Notes: a model not told the origin generated them from the sequence alone. A stretch of DNA of 64,000 bases from Bradyrhizobium liaoningense (GCF_018130825.1 NZ_JAFCJS010000006.1:1-64000), one strand, 5' to 3'. Counted from the first letter of the stretch, positions 40,473 through 48,704 are shown. Numbers and translations: made by a program.

Positions 40473-41072
40473 ATGCCCGTGCCTACGATCTATTACCTTC
40501 GCCACGGCGAGACCGAGTGGAATGCGCTCGGCAGGCTTCAGGGCACCAAGGACATTCCGCTGAACGCGCGCGGCCGCAGTCAGGCCGTGCAGGCAGGCCT
40601 CGTGCTGGCCGATCTGTTCAGGCGTGACGGGCGCGACAAGGCCGCCCTGCCTTACGTGTCGAGCCCGCTGGGCCGCGCGCGCCAGACCATGGAGCTCGCG
40701 CGCGGCAAGCTCGAACTGCCGCCTGCCGATTACGCGCTCGACGATCGTCTGCGCGAGATCGGCTACGGCACCTGGGAAGGGCTGACGCTCGCCGAAAGCG
40801 AGGCGAAGGATCCCGACATCTATGCGAGGCGCCTCGCCGACAAATGGACGGTGGGCCCCGCGGGCGGGGAGACCTATGCCGACGTCCAGGTCCGCGTGCG
40901 CGCCTGGTACGACCAGCTCCGGACCGACACCGTCGCGGTCGCCCATGGCGGCACCTGCCGGGCCCTGATGGTGTCCCTGGGGCTGGAGACCCCCGCCAGC
41001 GCCGCCGAGCTCTATATCGAGCAGGGCGCCGTTTACGTGTTCCGCGAGGGCCGGCTGGAGAAGTATAGTTAG
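40473..41072 (+). CDS. Histidine phosphatase (phosphoglycerate mutase-like)
   Basis: This encodes 199 residues. The phosphohistidine motif is 'YLRHGETEWNALGRL' (~6-20), a second Arg is in 'VSSPLGRARQTMELA', and the second catalytic His is in 'VAVAHGGTCRALM'. Family members dephosphorylate sugar phosphates, nucleotides or cobalamin precursors; nothing here selects a substrate. It lies in a conserved bradyrhizobial order between fabI and aroC and is cytoplasmic. Confidence 0.88.
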   Translation: MPVPTIYYLRHGETEWNALGRLQGTKDIPLNARGRSQAVQAGLVLADLFRRDGRDKAALPYVSSPLGRARQTMELARGKLELPPADYALDDRLREIGYGTWEGLTLAESEAKDPDIYARRLADKWTVGPAGGETYADVQVRVRAWYDQLRTDTVAVAHGGTCRALMVSLGLETPASAAELYIEQGAVYVFREGRLEKYS

Positions 41073-41161
41073 GCCGGTCTGCCGCCGTCCGCCCGCCTTG
41101 CGGGTTTGACCCCCAGCCCCCCGCGCGTTACCACACGCCGGAACCGAACCAGCGAGCAGCG

Positions 41162-42250
41162 ATGTCCTTCAACACCTTCGGCCACATGTTCCGCGTCACC
41201 ACCTTCGGCGAGAGCCATGGGGTCGCGATCGGCTGCGTGGTCGACGGCTGCCCGCCGATGATCCCGCTGACCGAGGCCGACATCCAGCGGGATCTCGACC
41301 GCCGCCGTCCCGGCCAGTCGCGCTTCACCACCCAGCGCCAGGAGCCGGACCAGGTGAAAATCCTGTCCGGCGTGATGGCGCATCCGGAGACCGGCGTGCA
41401 GGTGACGACGGGCACGCCGATTGGCCTGCTGATCGAGAACACCGACCAGCGCTCGAAGGACTATTCCGAGATCAAGGACAAGTTTCGTCCTGGACATGCC
41501 GACTTCACCTATGAGGCGAAATACGGCCTGCGCGACTATCGCGGCGGCGGCCGTTCCTCGGCGCGCGAGACCGCGATGCGGGTCGCCGCCGGCGCCATCG
41601 CGCGAAAAGTGCTGCCCGACGTGAAGGTGCGCGGCGCGCTGGTGCAGATCGGCCCGCACAAGATCGACCGCGGCAAGTGGGACTGGGACGAGATTGCAAA
41701 AAATCCGTTCTTCTGCCCGGACAAGGACAAGGCCGCGTTCTTCGAGACCTATCTCGACGGTATCCGCAAGAGCGGCTCCTCGATCGGCGCGGTGCTCGAA
41801 ATCGTCGCCGAAGGCGTGCCGGCCGGCCTCGGCGCGCCGATCTACGCCAAGCTCGATTCCGATCTGGCGGGCGCGATGATGACCATCAACGCGGTGAAGG
41901 GCGTCGAGATCGGCGCCGGCTTCGGCGCGGCCGAGCTCACCGGCGAAGAGAACGCCGACGAGATGCGCACCGGCAATGACGGCACGCGCTTCCTCTCCAA
42001 CCATGCCGGCGGCATCCTGGGCGGCATCGCCACGGGACAGCCGATCGTGGTGCGTTTCGCGGTGAAGCCGACCTCGTCGATCCTGCAGCCGCGTCTCACC
42101 GTCGATCGCAAGGGTGCTGACACCGAGATCTTCACCAAGGGCCGCCACGACCCCTGCGTCGGCATCCGCGCCGTCCCCGTCGGCGAAGCCATGATGGCCT
42201 GCGTGCTGGCGGATCATTTCATTCGGGATCGCGGGCAGGTCGGCCGCTAG
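41162..42250 (+). CDS. aroC: Chorismate synthase
   Basis: This encodes 362 residues. Signatures are 'TFGESHGVAIGCVVDGCPP' near the start, 'DYRGGGRSSARETAMRVAAG' and 'FLSNHAGGILGGIATGQPI', with 'GRHDPCVGIRAVPVGEAM' near the end. It uses reduced FMN to convert 5-enolpyruvylshikimate-3-phosphate into chorismate, the branch point for aromatic amino acids and folate. The cyclase gene begins eight bases after its stop. Confidence 0.95.
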   Translation: MSFNTFGHMFRVTTFGESHGVAIGCVVDGCPPMIPLTEADIQRDLDRRRPGQSRFTTQRQEPDQVKILSGVMAHPETGVQVTTGTPIGLLIENTDQRSKDYSEIKDKFRPGHADFTYEAKYGLRDYRGGGRSSARETAMRVAAGAIARKVLPDVKVRGALVQIGPHKIDRGKWDWDEIAKNPFFCPDKDKAAFFETYLDGIRKSGSSIGAVLEIVAEGVPAGLGAPIYAKLDSDLAGAMMTINAVKGVEIGAGFGAAELTGEENADEMRTGNDGTRFLSNHAGGILGGIATGQPIVVRFAVKPTSSILQPRLTVDRKGADTEIFTKGRHDPCVGIRAVPVGEAMMACVLADHFIRDRGQVGR

Positions 42251-42257
42251 GGCCTTC

Positions 42258-43511
42258 GTGTCGCGGTACCAGCCCACCGCGCAGCTTGACGTCGCTGCAA
42301 CTTCGTCCGCAAATGCGCGCATGGAAACCTCCGAGCTCCAGCGCCTCACCAATTGGCTGATCGACGGCGCGAGGTCGTCCGGGACCCCGGCCGAGATGAT
42401 CGCCAACGTCTGCGAGCATCTGGTCGAGGCCGGCCTGCCGCTGTGGCGCTTCGGCATCTTCATCCGCACGCTGCATCCGGAAATCTTCGGCCGCAACTTC
42501 ATCTGGCGGCAGGGCCAGGAGGTCGAGATCGGCTCCGTCGATTTCGAGATTCTTGATACGCCCGAATTCGCCAGGAGCCCGCTCCGCATCGTGTTCGAGC
42601 AGGGGCTGGAGGTCCGGGGACGGATGGACGATCCCGACAGCAAGCGGTTTCCGTTCCTCGACGACATGCGCGCCGAAGGCGTGACCGACTATGTCGCGAT
42701 GCCGATGCCGTATCTCGACGGCTCGGTCCACGCGACGAGCTGGGTCACCCGCCGTCCCGGCGGCTTCAGCGAGGAAGACATCGCGGCGATCAGGACCATC
42801 GTGACGCCGCTCGCCCGCGTCAGCGAGATCATCAGCCTGCGCCGCACCGCCGAGATGCTGCTCGACACCTATGTCGGCAACCGCGCCGGCGCGCGCATCC
42901 TCGGCGGCCAGATCCGCCGCGGCCACAACGACACCATGCAGGCGGCGATCTGGCTGTCGGATTTGCGCGGCTTCACCGCGCTGTCGGATCGCCTGCCGGC
43001 CGAGACCGTGGTCGACATCCTCAATCAGTATTTCGACTGCCAGGTCACAGCGATCCGCGGCCATGGCGGCGAGGTGCTGAAATTCATGGGCGACGGCCTG
43101 CTCGCGGTGTTCCCGATCGACGAATATGTCGGCGATGCCGCCCATGTCTGCACCCGTGTGCTGGAGGCCGCACGCGAATCCCGCGCCAGCGTCGAGGCGC
43201 TGGCCTTTCCGGTCGGCGACATCGTCGAGCGCTTCCGCTTCGGCGTCGCGCTCCATGTCGGCAACATCCTCTACGGCAATATCGGCGGCGGCAACCGCCT
43301 CGACTTCACCTGCATCGGTCCTGCCGTCAATCTCGCCGCACGGCTGGAGAAGATCGCCGGCCGCCTGGGCCGCACCGTCGTGGTCTCGGAAGTCTTTGCC
43401 AATGCCTGCCGCCACGACTGGCGCGAGCTCGGCGAGTTTCCGATCGCGGGATTTTCCATGGCGCAGCGCGTCTACGGGCTCGGCGAGGAGACGCCGGTGG
43501 TGATGGCGTAA
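42258..43511 (+). CDS. Class III adenylate/guanylate cyclase
   Basis: This encodes 417 residues from a GTG at 42258, eight bases after aroC; an ATG at 42321 is an alternative start. The catalytic domain spans ~225-400: 'AAIWLSDLRGFTALSDRLP' with a metal-binding Asp, 'GGEVLKFMGDGLLAVF', and 'NRLDFTCIGPAVNLAARLEK' with the transition-state residues. The N-terminal ~200 residues look GAF-like with no membrane span, so it is a cytoplasmic sensor cyclase. Close spacing suggests co-transcription with aroC, but a functional link is not evident. Confidence 0.88.
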   Translation: MSRYQPTAQLDVAATSSANARMETSELQRLTNWLIDGARSSGTPAEMIANVCEHLVEAGLPLWRFGIFIRTLHPEIFGRNFIWRQGQEVEIGSVDFEILDTPEFARSPLRIVFEQGLEVRGRMDDPDSKRFPFLDDMRAEGVTDYVAMPMPYLDGSVHATSWVTRRPGGFSEEDIAAIRTIVTPLARVSEIISLRRTAEMLLDTYVGNRAGARILGGQIRRGHNDTMQAAIWLSDLRGFTALSDRLPAETVVDILNQYFDCQVTAIRGHGGEVLKFMGDGLLAVFPIDEYVGDAAHVCTRVLEAARESRASVEALAFPVGDIVERFRFGVALHVGNILYGNIGGGNRLDFTCIGPAVNLAARLEKIAGRLGRTVVVSEVFANACRHDWRELGEFPIAGFSMAQRVYGLGEETPVVMA

Positions 43512-43553
43512 TGCGCACTGAGCTGAAGTCGTTCATCGTCGCACGATGAAGCC

Positions 43554-43859
43554 TCATTCCTCCGGCTCGGTCGTGAACAGCAGCGGATAGCCCTTGGCGC
43601 GGCCGGCGTCGGTGGCGCGGGTGGCCTTGGTCTCGGCGACGTCCTTGGTGAAGACGGCAACCACGCAGGCGCCCAGCTTGTGCGCGGTGATCATGACCTT
43701 GTAGGCCTGATCCTCGGTCATACGGAATTCGGCCTTCAGCACCATGGTGACGAATTCGCGCGGCGTGTAGTCGTCGTTGATCAGGATGACCTTGTGCAGC
43801 TTCGGCCGCTCGACCTTGGTCTTGGTCCTGGTTTTCGGCTTGGTGACGGTGTCGTTCAT
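43554..43859 (-). CDS. clpS: ATP-dependent Clp protease adaptor ClpS
   Basis: This encodes 101 residues from the ATG at 43859, directly behind AGGAGGCGG. After a basic N-terminal tail, the core reads 'HKVILINDDYTPREFVTMVL' and then 'AYKVMITAHKLGACVVAVFT', the ClpS fold that grips N-degron residues and hands substrates to ClpA. Its C-terminus ends 'LLFTTEPEE'. ClpA is not in the window. Rhizobia usually have two clpS genes; which paralogue this is cannot be told. Confidence 0.93.
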   Translation of the reverse strand: MNDTVTKPKTRTKTKVERPKLHKVILINDDYTPREFVTMVLKAEFRMTEDQAYKVMITAHKLGACVVAVFTKDVAETKATRATDAGRAKGYPLLFTTEPEE

Positions 43860-43899
43860 TCCGCCTCCTGGACACGGCGGGGTTTCCGGCCGGAAGCGA

Positions 43900-44241
43900 T
43901 CAGCTCGCGGCCTTCTCACCATATTGCAGGACCTGCACCTTCTCCAAGGTGATCAGCCCGCTCGACATCATGCCGTCCAGGATGGGCAGGAATGCATTGA
44001 TGTTGTCCTCGCTGTCGACGATCTCGATCAGCAGCGGCAGGTCCTCCGAGAGCCGCAGGATTTTCGAGGTGTGCAGCCGGCTCGATTTGCCGAAGCCCAT
44101 CGGACCACGCAGCACGGTGGCGCCGGCGAGGTGCAGCTCGCGCGCCCTCATCACGATCGCTTCATAAAGCGGCTTGCCGTCATAATGATCGCTCTCGCCG
44201 ATGAAGATGCGGAGCGAAACAGCCTGATTGGGAATTTGCAT
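43900..44241 (-). CDS. DUF190 protein, CrcB accessory
   Basis: This encodes 113 residues from the ATG at 44241 (AAGGAG ten bases upstream), two bases after crcB ends. The DUF190 pattern is clear: 'LRIFIGESDHYDGKPLYEAI', 'ARELHLAGATVLRGPMGFG' and 'LSEDLPLLIEIVDSEDNIN'. DUF190 proteins adopt a PII-like trimeric fold and often sit beside crcB. Here it is the last gene of the riboswitch-controlled fluoride operon. A role in regulating or assembling the channel is inferred, not shown. Confidence 0.88.
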   Translation of the reverse strand: MQIPNQAVSLRIFIGESDHYDGKPLYEAIVMRARELHLAGATVLRGPMGFGKSSRLHTSKILRLSEDLPLLIEIVDSEDNINAFLPILDGMMSSGLITLEKVQVLQYGEKAAS

Positions 44242-44243
44242 GG

Positions 44244-44669
44244 TCAGCTCCTTTTCAAGCGGTTGTAGCGGCTCGCCAGCATATGCCCGGCCCACACCGA
44301 CACCAGCCAGCAGACGACCGAGGACGCGACATAGGCGAGCGCAGTGTATTTCATGCCCCCATGGAACAGGCGGAAGGTTTCCAGGCTGAAGGCGGAGAAG
44401 GTGGTGTAGCCGCCGCAGAACCCGGTCATGACGAATTGCCGGTGCTCGGGCCGCGCCAGGACGCGGCCGTCAGGGCCGGTCAGCGTCGCGTAGAAGCCGA
44501 TGATCAGCGAGCCCGTGGCATTGATGAACAGCGTCGCGGTGGGAAAGGCGGGCCCGGTGTCGAGCAGAAGGGAAACGAAATAGCGCGCCAGTCCGCCCAG
44601 GATGCTGCCGAAGGAAACCCAGGCATAGAGCACCGCACTGCGCCAGCGGTCGGTGGAAGGGGAGCTCAT
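44244..44669 (-). CDS. crcB: Fluoride-specific ion channel CrcB/Fluc subunit
   Basis: This encodes 141 residues with four membrane helices. Fluc signatures are 'GSILGGLARYFVSLLLD', 'TATLFINATGSLIIGFYATL' with the pore-lining Asn, and 'FVMTGFCGGYTTFSAFSLET' with the Phe-box and Thr-Thr-Phe motif. Dual-topology or paired Fluc dimers let fluoride leave the cell passively. It begins six bases after the first crcB gene ends. With two different subunits encoded together, a heterodimeric channel is likely. Confidence 0.94.
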   Translation of the reverse strand: MSSPSTDRWRSAVLYAWVSFGSILGGLARYFVSLLLDTGPAFPTATLFINATGSLIIGFYATLTGPDGRVLARPEHRQFVMTGFCGGYTTFSAFSLETFRLFHGGMKYTALAYVASSVVCWLVSVWAGHMLASRYNRLKRS

Positions 44670-44675
44670 CAGCCT

Positions 44676-45065
44676 CTAGCCTCCCAGACGATCCGCAAGC
44701 AGGAAGCCGCAAGTCACGGCCGTGAGGCACAGCCCGACCGAGGCGGCGACATTGCCGAGCGCGTGCAGCGGCTCGCCGTTGCGGGCGAGGGTCAGCGTTT
44801 GCAGGCTGAACGAGGACACCGTGGTGTAGCAGCCGAGGAAGCCGGTCACCGCGAACAGCCACGGGTTGGGCGCGGCGAAGACCGAGCCCGGATGGGTCGC
44901 CAGCGCGCCAAAAATGCCGATCAGGAAGGCGCCGGTGACATTGATGGTCATGGTGCCCCATGGAAACGTCTCGCCCAGCCGCCGCGCGATCGCGCCGGAG
45001 ACGAAGTAGCGCGCGCATCCGCCCAGCACGCTGCCGATCATGATCGCAAGCACTCCGCTCAGCAC
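44676..45065 (-). CDS. crcB: Fluoride-specific ion channel CrcB/Fluc subunit
   Basis: This encodes 129 residues from a GTG at 45065 with GGGAGATGG upstream, 16 bp after the MFS gene. Four membrane helices carry 'GSVLGGCARYFVSGAIA', 'GTMTINVTGAFLIGIFGAL' with the pore Asn, and 'FAVTGFLGCYTTVSSFSLQT'. Val replaces the Phe that follows Thr-Thr in the companion subunit. The proteins share the fold but differ enough to be old duplicates, as in two-gene Fluc systems. It is controlled by the upstream fluoride riboswitch. Confidence 0.92.
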   Translation of the reverse strand: MLSGVLAIMIGSVLGGCARYFVSGAIARRLGETFPWGTMTINVTGAFLIGIFGALATHPGSVFAAPNPWLFAVTGFLGCYTTVSSFSLQTLTLARNGEPLHALGNVAASVGLCLTAVTCGFLLADRLGG

Positions 45066-45081
45066 GACGAACCATCTCCCG

Positions 45082-46290
45082 TCATCGCTTGCCCTCCGTT
45101 GCGAGCCCGTTGCCGATGGCGAGCAGCCCCGCGAGTGACACCAGTACGAAGCCGAGCCCGGCCAGGAACGTGCCGGCCGGGCCATAGGCATCCCACAGTG
45201 CGCCCGCGATCACGCTCGCCGCCAGCAGGGCAAGGCCCGTGAACAGGTTGAAATAGCCGAACGCGGTGCCGCGCAGGCTGGGCGGTGCGGCGTCGGCGAC
45301 GAGCGCCGAGAGCAGGCCCTGCGTCAGTCCCATATGCAGGCCCCACAGCACGACACCGAGCGCGAGGCCGCCAAGGTTTGGCAGCAGCGCGAGTGCAACG
45401 TCGGCACCGGCGAGGAAGACGAGGCCGAGCGCGAGCAGGCCGGTGCGGTTGATGCGGTCCGACAGCACGCCGGCCGGATACGCCGAGAGCGCGTAAGCGA
45501 TGTTCATCAGCACCAGCACCGCCGGCACCCACATCGCATTGAGTCCGATATTTTGCGCGCGCAGGATCAGGAAGGCCTCGCTGAAGCGGGCGAGCGTGAA
45601 CACGACGCCGACCGCGACGACGCGCCAGTACACCGATCCGAGCTGCCGCATCGCAGCGAGATTGAGCGGATTCTTCGCAGGCTCCCGGCTCGGGTCCGGT
45701 TCCGGCTCGTTCACGGCAAAGGCGATCAGGCCGAACGAGAGAAAGGCCGGCAGCACGGCGAACCAGAATACGAGGGCAAAATTGTCCGCCGTCCACCACA
45801 TCAGGCCGATCGCGACGAGCGGCCCGACGAAGGCGCCGATGGTGTCGAGCGACTGCCGCAGGCCAAAGCTCGCGCCACGCAGGCCGCGAGGTGCGATATC
45901 GGCGATCAGTGCATCCCGCGGTGCACCGCGGATGCCCTTGCCGACGCGGTCGATGAAGCGCGCCGCCACCAGCCATCCGACGCTGGGCGCGAGCGGGAAT
46001 AGCGGTTTTGTCAGCGCGGCGAGGCCATAGCCCAGAGCAGCGAGCAGCTTGCGGCGGCCGAGCCAGTCCGACAGCGCGCCGGAGAAGATCTTCGTGATCG
46101 AGGCGGTGGCCTCCGCAATGCCCTCGATGAAGCCGACCGTGAGCGTGGACGCCCCGAGCACAGTGACGAGATAGACCGGCAGCAGCGCGTGGATCATCTC
46201 GGAGGAGATGTCCATCAGCATCGAGACGAAGCCGAGCACCCAGATTCCCCTGGGCAGCCCGCTGCGCGCAGCAATCGGTGTCGTCGTCAC
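45082..46290 (-). CDS. MFS transporter, first gene of the fluoride operon
   Basis: This encodes 402 residues from a GTG at 46290 behind AAGGAGAAGG. Twelve membrane spans are predicted. The N-terminal half has 'SSEMIHALLPVYLVTVLG' and the MFS loop motif 'GALSDWLGRRKLLAAL', and the C-terminal half has 'YPAGVLSDRINRTGLLALG'. It resembles putative drug:H+ antiporters. It lies just downstream of a fluoride riboswitch and terminator and 16 bp before the first crcB, so it is co-regulated with fluoride export. Its cargo is unknown; a fluoride-linked solute or metal-fluoride complex is speculative. Confidence 0.88.
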   Translation of the reverse strand: MTTTPIAARSGLPRGIWVLGFVSMLMDISSEMIHALLPVYLVTVLGASTLTVGFIEGIAEATASITKIFSGALSDWLGRRKLLAALGYGLAALTKPLFPLAPSVGWLVAARFIDRVGKGIRGAPRDALIADIAPRGLRGASFGLRQSLDTIGAFVGPLVAIGLMWWTADNFALVFWFAVLPAFLSFGLIAFAVNEPEPDPSREPAKNPLNLAAMRQLGSVYWRVVAVGVVFTLARFSEAFLILRAQNIGLNAMWVPAVLVLMNIAYALSAYPAGVLSDRINRTGLLALGLVFLAGADVALALLPNLGGLALGVVLWGLHMGLTQGLLSALVADAAPPSLRGTAFGYFNLFTGLALLAASVIAGALWDAYGPAGTFLAGLGFVLVSLAGLLAIGNGLATEGKR

Positions 46291-46316
46291 GCCTTCTCCT
46301 TCTTCCGCCTTCAGGC

Positions 46317-46343
46317 AACAAAAAACCCGCCATCGGCGGGTTT
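46317..46343 (-). terminator. Riboswitch expression-platform terminator
   Basis: On the minus strand AAACCCGCC-GAT-GGCGGGTTT is followed by TTTGTTG, a strong intrinsic terminator 27 bp before the MFS ribosome-binding region. An upstream GGCGGG (46358-46353) is complementary to its CCCGCC arm and could act as antiterminator. Confidence 0.85.
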
Positions 46344-46390
46344 GTCCATGCTCCCGCCAAAGGCGGAGGCTCAATGATTGCCCCACCTCA

Positions 46391-46455
46391 AGCAGGAGTC
46401 ATCAGCCCACTACGGTCGAGCCGCCGGGCGGTTGTCGGGGGACTCCATCCCCATC
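46391..46455 (-). promoter_or_regulatory. Fluoride riboswitch (crcB motif)
   Basis: On the minus strand the sequence holds GGGGATGGAGTCCCCC, then GACAACCGCC, then GGGCTGATGACTCCTGC, which are the conserved blocks of the crcB RNA motif in order. GGAGTC (46446-46441) is exactly complementary to GACTCC (46400-46395). It precedes a terminator and an operon with two crcB genes. Fluoride binding is expected to prevent termination and switch the operon on. Confidence 0.92.
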
Positions 46456-46523
46456 TGTACGGTCAGCCTAGCATGGAAATCGCGCTCGACAAGTGGGCGG
46501 GGACGTGTCTCCACCGGCGCCGC

Positions 46524-46566
46524 CGTCATTCCGGCTTCGGCTCTTCGAGCCGCCCCGGAATGACGG
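46524..46566. repeat. Short intergenic palindromic repeat (GTCATTCCGG family)
   Basis: GTCATTCCGG and CCGGAATGAC form the outer arms around GGCTCTTCGAGCC. It is a shortened relative of the repeats at 26501 and 28578. Confidence 0.75.
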
Positions 46567-46729
46567 AGCCTGTGGTCGCACGTGTTCCGATGACGCAAGC
46601 GCGGCAACACGGCGGCAGCTTTGCGTAACGCACACAAATTCCTAACTCGAATGTGAAGCGCAGGCGATCTTCGCACTTTGCGGCAAGGCGATTGCATGTC
46701 ACCATCGCGTCATACGACGGGAGACTGCG

Positions 46730-47599
46730 ATGCGCTTGCTGTTCTCGATCGGGGCTGTGCTGGTGGCCGGCGTGCTCGCCGGGGGGGACGTCGCGGGCAT
46801 CGCGGCACCAGGGCCGAAGTTTGAACCTCCCAGGACTCAGTCGCAGCGGCTGGCGGCCGACCGGGACGCGCAGACGGTCGATGTCGAGCTGATCCTCGCG
46901 GTGGACGTGTCCTACTCCATGGACATGGACGAGCTGGCGATCCAGCGCGAGGGCTACGCGCAGGCGATCCAGTCGAAGGAGTTTCTCCAGGCGTTGAAGC
47001 TGGGCCCGAACGGGCGGATCGCGGTGACCTATTTCGAGTGGGCCGCCTCCACCGACCAGAAGATCATCATTCCCTGGCGCCTGGTCGACGGCCCGGAGAC
47101 TGCGGACGCGGTCGCCGCCGAGATCATGAAGACGCCGATCCGGCGCGCCTCGCGCACCTCGATCTCCGGCGCGATCACCTTCGCGATGCCGCTGTTCGAC
47201 GAGGATCCCTATCGGGGCCTGCGCCGCGTCATCGACATCTCGGGCGATGGTCCCAACAACAACGGCGGCCCGGTCACGGTGGCGCGCGACGCCGCGCTCG
47301 AGAAGGGCATCGTCATCAACGGCCTGCCGATCATGGTCAAGGAGCCCTCCTATTCGACCATGGATATCGACAATCTCGACTATTACTACGAGGACTGCGT
47401 CGTCGGCGGTCCCGGCTCCTTCGTCATCGCGATCAAGGACCGCGACAAGTTCAAGGAGGCGATCCGCACCAAGTTGCTGATGGAGGTCGCCGGCCGCACG
47501 CCGGAGCGTCCCGTGGTGCGCGTTGCCGACAAGGACAAGGAGCCGCGCGTCAACTGCCTGATCGGCGAGAAGATCTGGTCGGACCGCTGGGGACGCTAA
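46730..47599 (+). CDS. DUF1194 secreted von Willebrand A-like protein
   Basis: This encodes 289 residues. A signal peptide spans ~1-25. The domain begins 'VDVELILAVDVSYSMDMDEL', containing the Asp-x-Ser-x-Ser metal-coordinating MIDAS motif of vWA folds, and continues 'GPNGRIAVTYFEWAAS' and 'RRVIDISGDGPNNNGGPV', where a further acidic residue completes the site. It is the DUF1194 family, frequent in rhizobia, probably a periplasmic adhesion or metal-dependent binding protein. Role unknown. Confidence 0.85.
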   Translation: MRLLFSIGAVLVAGVLAGGDVAGIAAPGPKFEPPRTQSQRLAADRDAQTVDVELILAVDVSYSMDMDELAIQREGYAQAIQSKEFLQALKLGPNGRIAVTYFEWAASTDQKIIIPWRLVDGPETADAVAAEIMKTPIRRASRTSISGAITFAMPLFDEDPYRGLRRVIDISGDGPNNNGGPVTVARDAALEKGIVINGLPIMVKEPSYSTMDIDNLDYYYEDCVVGGPGSFVIAIKDRDKFKEAIRTKLLMEVAGRTPERPVVRVADKDKEPRVNCLIGEKIWSDRWGR

Positions 47600-47665
47600 A
47601 GCATGATCCGGACCCGAAGGGCCGCGTAGCGCAAAGTGCGAAGCGGTTTTCCGGAAAGATCATGC
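47600..47665. repeat. Palindromic intergenic element (AGCATGATCCGGAAAA family)
   Basis: AGCATGATCCGG at the left and CGGTTTTCCGGAAAGATCATGC at the right repeat the arms of the element at 4899-4947, with a longer centre. It starts just inside the DUF1194 stop codon, as the first copy also does for its gene. Confidence 0.8.
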
Positions 47666-47750
47666 GTCAACAACAACCTAAAGCGCGATGACGATTCATC
47701 CCAATCTCATCGCGCTTGAGCAGCACGCGCCTCGGACGGCGGGCGGTCCT

Positions 47751-48536
47751 CTACCATTTCGGCGCCCGCTTCTCCACGAACGCTCGCAGGCCCTCCTGCG
47801 CCTCGTCCGACGTCGCGACGTTGCAGAAATCGTCCACGGCACTGGCAATGCTGCGCCGATAATCGAGATCGATCTGGCGCATGAAGGCGGCGCGCCCCAT
47901 CCGCAGCACCGCGGCCGATTTCGCCGCGAACTGCGCCGCGAGCCTCTCGGTTTCCGCCTCGAGCTCGGCATCGGCGACGACGCGGTTCACCACGCCGAGC
48001 TCGCGCGCTTCCGCCGCGCTGAAGACGCGCCCGGTGAACAGCAGCTCGAAGGCGCGGTGGCGTCCGACGATGCGCGGCAGATGCGCATAGTGGATGGCGG
48101 GAATGACCCCGACGTCGATCTCGGGATAGCCGAACGTCGCGCTCTCGGAGGCCAGCACCACGTCGCAGGACACCGCCATGGTCATGCCGCCGCCGCGCGC
48201 CGCGCCGCCGACCGCGGCGATCGACGGCTTTCCGAGCGCGTACTGGGCGTCATAGAGGTCGATGTAGAGCGCCTGGAGGAATTCGCGGATCTGGGCGCCG
48301 GACTTGCCGAGCAAAATGTCGAGGTCGAGGCCCGCCGAAAAGCGTTTTGCAATGGCGCTCGCCAGCACGACAACGCGCGCATCGGTATCGTCGGCAGCGC
48401 GGCGCAAGGCCGCGACCACCGCACGGATGACCTCGAGGCTCAACGCGTTGACAGGCGGCCGACGCAGCGTGATGCGGGCGACGTTGCCGATGCGCTCGTA
48501 AGTGACGGGATGGTCTGATATCACCGGGATCTCCAA
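47751..48536 (-). CDS. Enoyl-CoA hydratase/isomerase family protein
   Basis: This encodes 261 residues. Crotonase-fold oxyanion-hole segments are 'SAIAKRFSAGLDLDILL' (~59-75) and 'AAVGGAARGGGMTMAVSCDV'. 'SATFGYPEIDVGVIPAIHY' has Glu at only one of the two hydratase acid/base positions, so it could be an isomerase or another crotonase activity. It is preceded by a TCATCCTGAGG-type repeat. Substrate unknown. Confidence 0.85.
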   Translation of the reverse strand: MEIPVISDHPVTYERIGNVARITLRRPPVNALSLEVIRAVVAALRRAADDTDARVVVLASAIAKRFSAGLDLDILLGKSGAQIREFLQALYIDLYDAQYALGKPSIAAVGGAARGGGMTMAVSCDVVLASESATFGYPEIDVGVIPAIHYAHLPRIVGRHRAFELLFTGRVFSAAEARELGVVNRVVADAELEAETERLAAQFAAKSAAVLRMGRAAFMRQIDLDYRRSIASAVDDFCNVATSDEAQEGLRAFVEKRAPKW

Positions 48537-48571
48537 GTCTTCAAGTGCGTAGTACGGACGAGCCTACCAAT

Positions 48572-48704
48572 CCGTCATCCTGAGGTGCGAGGCATGGGAC
48601 GCAACGCGTCCCATGGGGAGCCTCGAAGGATGCACGGCCCCGATGTAGCCGGGCCGTCGCCCTTCGAGGGCCGCTGAAGAAGCGGCCACCTCAGGGTGAC
48701 GGTG
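48572..48704. repeat. Intergenic repeat (TCATCCTGAGG family)
   Basis: The ends CGTCATCCTGAGGTGC and GCCACCTCAGGGTGACGG are inverted. Internal palindromes GGGACGCAACGCGTCCC, CCTCGAAGGATG and GCCCTTCGAGG are also present. It fills the gap between the hydratase and CMD genes. Confidence 0.8.

Larger units (their letters stand above)
46291..46729. other. Riboswitch leader and intergenic region
   Basis: No gene is seen in these 439 bases. From right to left they hold the DUF1194 promoter region, a short palindromic repeat, the fluoride aptamer, its terminator and the ribosome site of the MFS gene. The last three read on the minus strand. Confidence 0.8.
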
